Assembly (NCBI RefSeq): GCF_004027225.2
Contig: NC_044278.2
Location: 79,682,923-79,746,922, forward strand
Direction: 5' to 3'
DNA from: Strigops habroptila
Taxonomy: Eukaryota; Chordata; Aves; Psittaciformes; Psittacidae
DNA length: 64,000 nucleotides
Position 1 is the first letter of the stretch, and each line of letters starts with the position of its first letter. The notes under the pieces were generated by a model. The model saw nothing but the letters and a program-made list of their open reading frames with translations, was not told where the DNA came from and made no database searches. Positions 57,801 to 64,000 of this stretch are shown here, piece by piece. The translations under genes were made by a program, and so were the position numbers.

Positions 57801-59439
57801 TATAAGTCACCCTCTCTTCTCCCCAGATTTTTAAATAAACAGACAAAATTTTCCATACTATATGTTCAAATGAAAAAAAATAACTGTGAGGGCAATGCTT
57901 TCTACCATGGGGAGAAAAGGAAAGGGATTAGATGGACTGAGCAGAAAGTCAGCAGGCCAAGCCTGGAGATACAACTATGGATAATTTTTCTAATATAAGA
58001 AGAAGCATAGGAGGGTATTTTTGTGATAAGAACTGAAGATATGGTGAATTTAATGAAGACTAAAACCAATACAGTAAATGGTGGCCTTGTAGAAAAAGCA
58101 GTATTTTTATCTCTGACAATGAATAATTGTAGTATTTAATGTACATAAATATTTGATCAATAACTTTGGTTAAGAAGAGCTATGCTATCTCTGTTCATAT
58201 CATAAATTCAAGCTCTGAAGCAATCCTTGGACAAAACACTAAGGACTCAATAGCGCCTTGAAGGCATGGTGCCACACTGGGGATAATGCAGAGGCACATC
58301 ACCTCAGCAGGAGCTCCAGGAGGGGTTGTGCCTCAGGCATGCACTCTGCCTCCTGGAGCTCCTGGGGAATGTAGCTCATGCATTCCACTTACATGGGGTG
58401 CAGCATGTATGCTGCTCCAAATGCAGGCAGCTCTCCTGGCCTCAGAAAACTCACCTGTAGCTGAGATCCTTCAGACTTGTGAGTCTGCCTCACTTTCTGT
58501 GGAACAACTACACCTCCAAAGGCCCCAGCAGCACTTTTGAAGGAGCCACTGTGAAGTGGTTGCCCCTCCTCTGTACTTGCCTTACAGGAGTGCTGTTTGT
58601 GTCAACCCGTTAGCAATTCAGCTGTCAGAGTGTAGTGGGGAAATTTCAATTTACCCTGTCCTTTAGGGTGTCTCAAGAGCACATTTGTGTACCGTTGGGA
58701 TAGCTTCACCACTCTGTACCTCATGTGACAATTATCCTGCCTAGTAAAAGCACAGACATTTCTCTGCAGGCAGAACAAAAGAGAAAATTTTGATTACATG
58801 TTTTAAAATTGCACTGGTCCACATGATGGACTCCCAGGACCTCCTCTCAGGTGCAATGTAGAGGCTGATGGAAAAATCACCCACCAAGAAGAATACAACG
58901 ACTGTAATGAAGTCTGCATCTCACCAGGAAAGTGGTGAGCAGACAGGTTCATGTTCTTCTCTTCTGCAGGACTGAACACAATCTCACCCGAAGTACCTGA
59001 AAATAGCTTGCAGTGTTTACATACTTGAAATGTTTATATACTTGTTATGCAGAGGTGACTTTTAGAAATTCTTTTTTTAAGGGAATAAAAGTTTGTACAT
59101 GAGGGGGACTTCATCATTTGTGTAGGACATCATTGGTAAATGTAAGAATGAATATGCTTGATGAGTAAAATCGGAACTCATTATTTGCTTGCTGTTTAAA
59201 ATGTGCCAAGGATGTCAGACACTCTATTTTTTGATCTGTTCATAGTGTGCTTCCTTTTAGTCCTTGTTCTGTGAGCTTTTTATGCATGTGAGGCTTGATG
59301 CTGCTTCTATTTTCCATGGCTGTGAGGGTGATTTGACTGTTGGTGGGAGAATTTGGTGGATTACCGTGGTTATAGTATCCTGCCAGATAATTGCATAACT
59401 CATTCTTAAATCCATTTTCCCCTAAGCTATCTATTCTAC
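54892..59439. other. AT-rich gene desert, part 3
   Basis: No gene or known repeat recognised. There is a short T-rich run near 56221-56237. Open frames do not exceed 84 codons and show no domain. Unrecognised old repeats are possible. Confidence 0.5.
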
Positions 59440-59860
59440 TATTTATTATCCTCACTGTTAGAAAGCATCTAATGACTAACTTGAACTTTCTGGTAACAAC
59501 CTAAACCCGCTCCTTTTGCCATTATTCGCTATGGACAAGCAGAATAGATTATTTGTTCTCTTTCAGATCATTTCAGTTTTTGTAAAAATACAGAAAATGT
59601 GATTCCACTGCTTCTTGGGACTTTTGTAGACTGAGCAACCTGATTATGTCAACCTTTTCTTGTAGTCTCTGTTTTCCTGCACTCTGATCATCTTTGTGCT
59701 TTGAACTCCTTCCAGATGTGCATATTCACTGAAGTGCACTGACCACCGTAATGCAGCTGAAGAGCTACCAGTGCTGGATAAAATTAATTGATTTGGGCTG
59801 TATGTAGACAATCATCACACTTCTCTTTACTATGCTATTCATCACATCACCTCGTCCAGG
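59440..59860 (-). mobile_element. Ancient CR1/L3-type LINE fragment, minus strand
   Basis: In reverse orientation this is a decayed C-terminal ORF2 segment of the CR1/L3 group. Landmarks on the + strand are CCTCACTGTTAGAAAGCATC, then TAAACCCGCTCCTTTTGCCA, then CTCTGATCATCTTTGTGCTT and GAACTCCTTCCAGATGTGCA, then CACTGAAGTGCACTGACCAC. They come in the order and spacing expected for the complement of the RRAT..MI..LE and PQL.Y..QFW regions. Many substitutions and indels mark it as much older than the 52-54 kb copies. The assignment is from remembered family sequence, not from an alignment. Confidence 0.7.
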
Positions 59861-59969
59861 ATTTGGTATTGTAGATAAGGCTATAGAAAGAATGGCTTTT
59901 TTAGGTAGGAGCCCAATTAGCAGGGGAAAGCTCATTGAAAATCTGGTGGTGGAATACAACTTCGGATGC

Positions 59970-61930
59970 TGTAGGAATCATCATACTGAGAACAGGGAGG
60001 AGTGAGAACAGCAGAGTAGGCATAATGGACTTCAAAAAAACACTCTTCCAACAGCTGAGGGAACCGGTAAGTAAGGTCCCTTGGGAAGAGAGTATAAAGG
60101 ATGAAGGAATTCAGGAGACCTAGCAGTTATTAAAAGAGACTGTAATAAAGGCACAAAGCAAAGCATTTTGATGTGAAGGAGAGCTTGGAAACATAGCAAG
60201 AGACAATGTGGCTGAATCAGGAACTCTTTAAGGACTAAAGAATGAAAAAAAGAGATATATTAAAAGTGGAAACAAGGGCAGCTAGATAAGGATGTCTGTG
60301 TGGGATAATAGCACAAGCATGTAGGGATGAACTCAGGAAAGCTAAAATGCAAAATGGCTTACAACTAGCAAGGGACATGAAAGGCAAACATAGAAGGTTC
60401 TAGAAATACATTAGGGAGGGAATAGAGGGAAAGCAAGAAAAAGTATCAGTTCAGTACTGAAAAGAGAAGGAAAGTAAATAACAAGGCATGGAGAAAGTAC
60501 ATTATACTGTTGTTTTGGTTTTTTTTTCCCTGCTTCCAAATTTAAAAAAACTAAATTAAAAGGAGTTAGCCTAACATGTCAGCAGAGCCTGATAAAATAC
60601 ACTCTCAAATTCATGGGGTGTTAGCTGAAGCAGCTGCTGAGCTATCACTTTTGGGAATTAATGGAAGCTAACTGAGATTGGAAGAAGGGCATTCAGACTA
60701 TGTCTAAATCAGCAAGTAGTTCAGCACAGTAGAGGCAAAGTTGGTGTGGAAGACCCTAAGTCCACACAATGCCTTTCTTCAAGCTAACTTTCTCTGGTCC
60801 CATGCTACACACATAGTGGACTTTGGATGGGCATTTTCCAGTTTAGTTTAATCCAGAAAGAACTCAGGAAACTCCGTGTGAACTAAAAGCATGAGGACCA
60901 TCAGAAGATTTGCTTCAGAGGCATACCTTTGATTTGAACTGAAATGGTAATGTAATGTAGATGTACTCATTTAGAACTAAACTGGGGGAAAAATGAGGGA
61001 AATGCAGACAAACCTGCCTGTTTTCAATAACAAGCAATTCTAATTTCATCTTTAATTAAAAAAGAAAAAAAAAAAGAAAATAACCCCTGTGTTTGATGTA
61101 ATGGTAAGTTATAAATTGTGTGACATAATTTAACTTTGGATCAGTCCAAACATTCTCATGTAGGACTTTCATGAGTAAATTGGAGGAATAGTTGAATGAA
61201 ATCACTGTTACACTTGTATGTGAGAGGTGGAAAACTTTGCTCAAAATAATTATGAACTGCATTGTGAGGAGAACATTTCAAAACAGATCCTGCAGACATC
61301 TGTACCAAGCAGGATTTGGATTAATGACTTAGATGGTGGCAGTGAAACTACATTTGTACATTTTGTTCATGACACTAAACTTAGGAGAAGGGAGAAGACA
61401 GGATATAATTGTATTAGATCAGAATTCAAAATGTTCTTTCTATATTAAAAATATATTTGGCCCCAAATCAACACAATGGAGTTGAGTAATAATATCTAAG
61501 AACAAAGAGCTGAAGAGCACAAAACCGGCATGGGAAATACCTAGTCAGACAGCAGCACTGCAGAAATGAATAGGAGTGGTTATCAACTCTGGTGAAAAAA
61601 AGGCAAATGTCATTCTCAGATGTGTTAACAGGAGTGTCATATATAAGATACATAGATAACTATTCTGTATTGCAGGTGAGGCCTCAGGGGAAGTCTGTGC
61701 TTGGTTTAGGGCTCAACGCTTAAAGATGTTGACAAAATGCAAGAGCTGCTGAGTAGAAGAATGATATGACATTTAGGAAACTTAAGATCTAAAGAAAGGC
61801 TGAATAAATCCATAATGTTTAGGTGAAAAGAAGCAGAAGTACATGAAAACATGGATATTTCTTAAGTTTAAGTTGCCTTTTCACTGAGGTCTAACCAGAA
61901 AAAATGCAGAACAGTGGGAGTAAATGGGAG
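59970..61930 (+). mobile_element. Ancient CR1/L3-type LINE remnant, ORF2 region, plus strand
   Basis: A long decayed LINE on the + strand shows successive CR1/L3 ORF2 landmarks in order. A linker region begins near 60070 (AAGGTCCCTTGGGAAGAGAG), and the segment near 60330-60410 reads LRKAKMQNGLQLARDMKG. Near 60590 comes PDKIHSQIHGVLAEAAAELS, and the reverse-transcriptase active-site region near 61319-61385 reads INDLDGGSETTFVHFVHDTK, with FADD replaced by FVHD. The C-terminal region lies at about 61597-61910 (AAATGTCATTCTCAGATGTG, AGGCCTCAGGGGAAGTCTG). Stops, indels and a lost aspartate show it is inactive. Some internal parts appear deleted (about 60690-61230). Confidence 0.7.
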
Positions 61931-64000
61931 TGTCTCTGTTTTGTCAGATAATGGGTGATACCAAGCCAGCAGTTGCAGCTTGAATCAAGCTAAAGGTATT
62001 TTGCTAAGCAAACTAAACAGGAAAACCAAGTTTATTCTATCAACACAAAAGGTTACAAAAGCACAAAGTTAGAATTGTCTGCCAGCCTTACATGGATGCC
62101 TTGGAATACTCTCAAACATCTCAAACAGGCACATGGAGAAGGCAGTCTACATACGGCCAGTCACAATTTTTAGGATAACACTTGTTTGTTCCTGCTACTG
62201 TACAACATCCTCTCCAAACACCTCAGAAGGAAAATCCCTGCTCCAAAGCATTTGCATTCCAAATAGAGGTAAAGAAAAACAAAAGCAACAGATAACTTGG
62301 ACATAATTGTGCACACAAACCACATAATTCACTTTGAATTTTGGATTTCTATTTCAGATTACTTCCCTCAAGGAATCAGTAGGATGCACAACCAATGTCC
62401 TCCACGCTGAGTTTTATTGCTTAATAACATTTTATTTATCCTTTATATATTGAGGACACACAGTGTTCATGTCTGTTTCTGTGTATATTTGGAGACCATA
62501 CCTAATTTTCCATATATTTTTAGTGCCATAAATTTTGAAGGTAAAACCATTCAGTGTAACCTCCAGAGGCTGAAACCATGTCTTTAATATATTTCAAAAA
62601 TTACTCTATGCTTTTATTTCGTAAGGCCTCTTAAGCAGGGCACTTATCCTGCTGTTTGTTCTGACTTTCCCTTCCCCTTTGTTTCCTTGCCAATTTGGCT
62701 TCGATCTTGTGTGCCAACTGATTTGCCTGCCTGTATGGTTTTCCCATTTGGAGTTTATTGTTGCTATTCACAGCAGTGAATTCCCCCCGTTGTAAGCAGC
62801 TCATAACTGCCACTAAGCCTTACCACCCACCTGTGTCTTCCAGGCAGGGTCCCCTTCAGCTCCTAGAGCCAGGAGATGTAAGGAGGCAGAGAGTGGTGGC
62901 CAGAAATGGAGAGACAACGTCTTCATTGCTCTCACTATGAACCCTAGAGTGAAAGGAGCAGGTTGCTTTGATTATTTTTATTTTCAGTCTGGTCCTATTA
63001 GGAGATAAATCCCCAACAGTCAAGAGAGTTACTTATAAACCCTGAGCCAAACTGTTTCCACACCTCAAGTGGTATTACTACACCTACAGCTCTGTGCCAG
63101 TAGTCACCCACCACTGTTACCCGAGATATTTGCTCCTATGTCCAAAATCAATTTCAAACACAATTACAGAAAAAAAAAAAAAAAAAGTATAATCCACTTG
63201 GTTCGCTGTAGGCACATTTTTATGGGGACAAGACATTTGGCCCAGAGCACTGCAAGAATGGAAGTTTTAATGTGAGAGAATGTGAAAGAAATGAAGAAAT
63301 GTTGATATATCCTTATACGTGATACACTAACAAATGGAAAAGGCAGAAGAGGGATTCTGAAAGGGAACTTCATGATCAAATGGAGGGAAATAATTGTGCA
63401 CCAATATTTATATATACCAGAGTTGTACAAAAATAAACAAAAATTCTATGAAACTGCAGTATTGTTTTCAAAAAACAGGATGTAGGAGGAAGCAATGAGA
63501 CATTGGATCTGATTATCAAGCACATTACTAAAATAATTGTAAGGCTTTATTCATAAATGTCATTTTTAAAATGATTTCAGATGAGTATAAAGGTCTGAAA
63601 TTGCTGTTTTCACTTAGTCTCCTTCAGTATTAATAAAAGAAAATATTAACATAAGAAAAATGTGATAGTTCTCAGAGTTGTAACAGAAGTTTGGTAATGT
63701 ACCAACTTTTCAGTAAATGATATAGATAATTAAAAATCTAGTATTGCTTACCTTAATGTTCTTCTACATATTTTAATGTAAAGTTTTACCAAGAAATCAG
63801 CTTCTCATGAAGGAGAAAAAAAATCTTGCTCTCCAAATTGAAACCTACTAGTATCATTTCCTCAAAGAAATATATGAATCCTGAAAGTCAGCTTCCACAA
63901 ATGTGCTCACTGCAACATTATTGGTGGTAATATACTTAATTAGTGAATTTTATATAAGATTTATTTTATTCACAGTAGCTTGGTCTGATAAAATCCTTCA
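61931..64000. other. Intergenic DNA at the window end
   Basis: AT-rich sequence without recognisable genes. An A run lies near 63171-63186. The open frames are short. Confidence 0.5.

Noticed and set aside
58286..58540. 84-codon open frame, plus strand
   Set aside because: No similarity or splice context; length within chance expectation.

Overview
The window is nuclear DNA from a vertebrate, almost certainly a bird. Its interspersed repeats are CR1 LINEs ending in the ATTCTATG-type 3' tail that marks avian CR1. Two recognisable genes, OBI1 (RNF219) and POU4F1 (BRN3A), lie in the same order and orientation as on human chromosome 13. There is no sign of bacterial or viral gene organisation, and most of the 64 kb is non-coding.

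Layout: (1) 1-7.0 kb is the 3' end of OBI1 on the + strand: intron, one large terminal coding exon (4686-6189) and a 3' UTR with AATAAA at 6978. (2) 7.0-10.4 kb is ordinary intergenic DNA. (3) 10.4-33.4 kb is a broad domain with many CpG-rich patches centred on POU4F1. It holds AT-rich, homeodomain-motif-rich blocks that look like developmental enhancers, two purine-strand tracts upstream, the POU4F1 CpG-island promoter with a TCTCGCGAGA element, the two POU4F1 coding exons (16426-16548 and 17412-18454), a long 3' UTR and a roughly 1.2-kb polypurine tract downstream (22.06-23.23 kb). (4) 33.4-64 kb is an AT-rich gene desert. It contains simple repeats, a head-to-head pair of young CR1 copies (52.56-53.94 kb minus, 54.27-54.89 kb plus) and a pair of much older CR1/L3-type LINE remnants (59.44-59.86 kb minus, 59.97-61.93 kb plus).

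OBI1 encodes an E3 ubiquitin ligase of the replication-origin recognition complex, and POU4F1 encodes a class IV POU-homeodomain regulator of sensory neurons. They are neighbours rather than a functional pair. The candidate enhancers around POU4F1 are proposed from base composition and motifs only, because no alignment could be run.

The most notable points are a reading-frame break in the glycine-rich segment of POU4F1 exon 2 (probably a missing base in a GGC run), an overlapping upstream ORF at the POU4F1 start, the polypurine tracts flanking POU4F1, the inverted CR1 pair, and the ancient LINE pair. I did not find an undescribed multi-gene system here.
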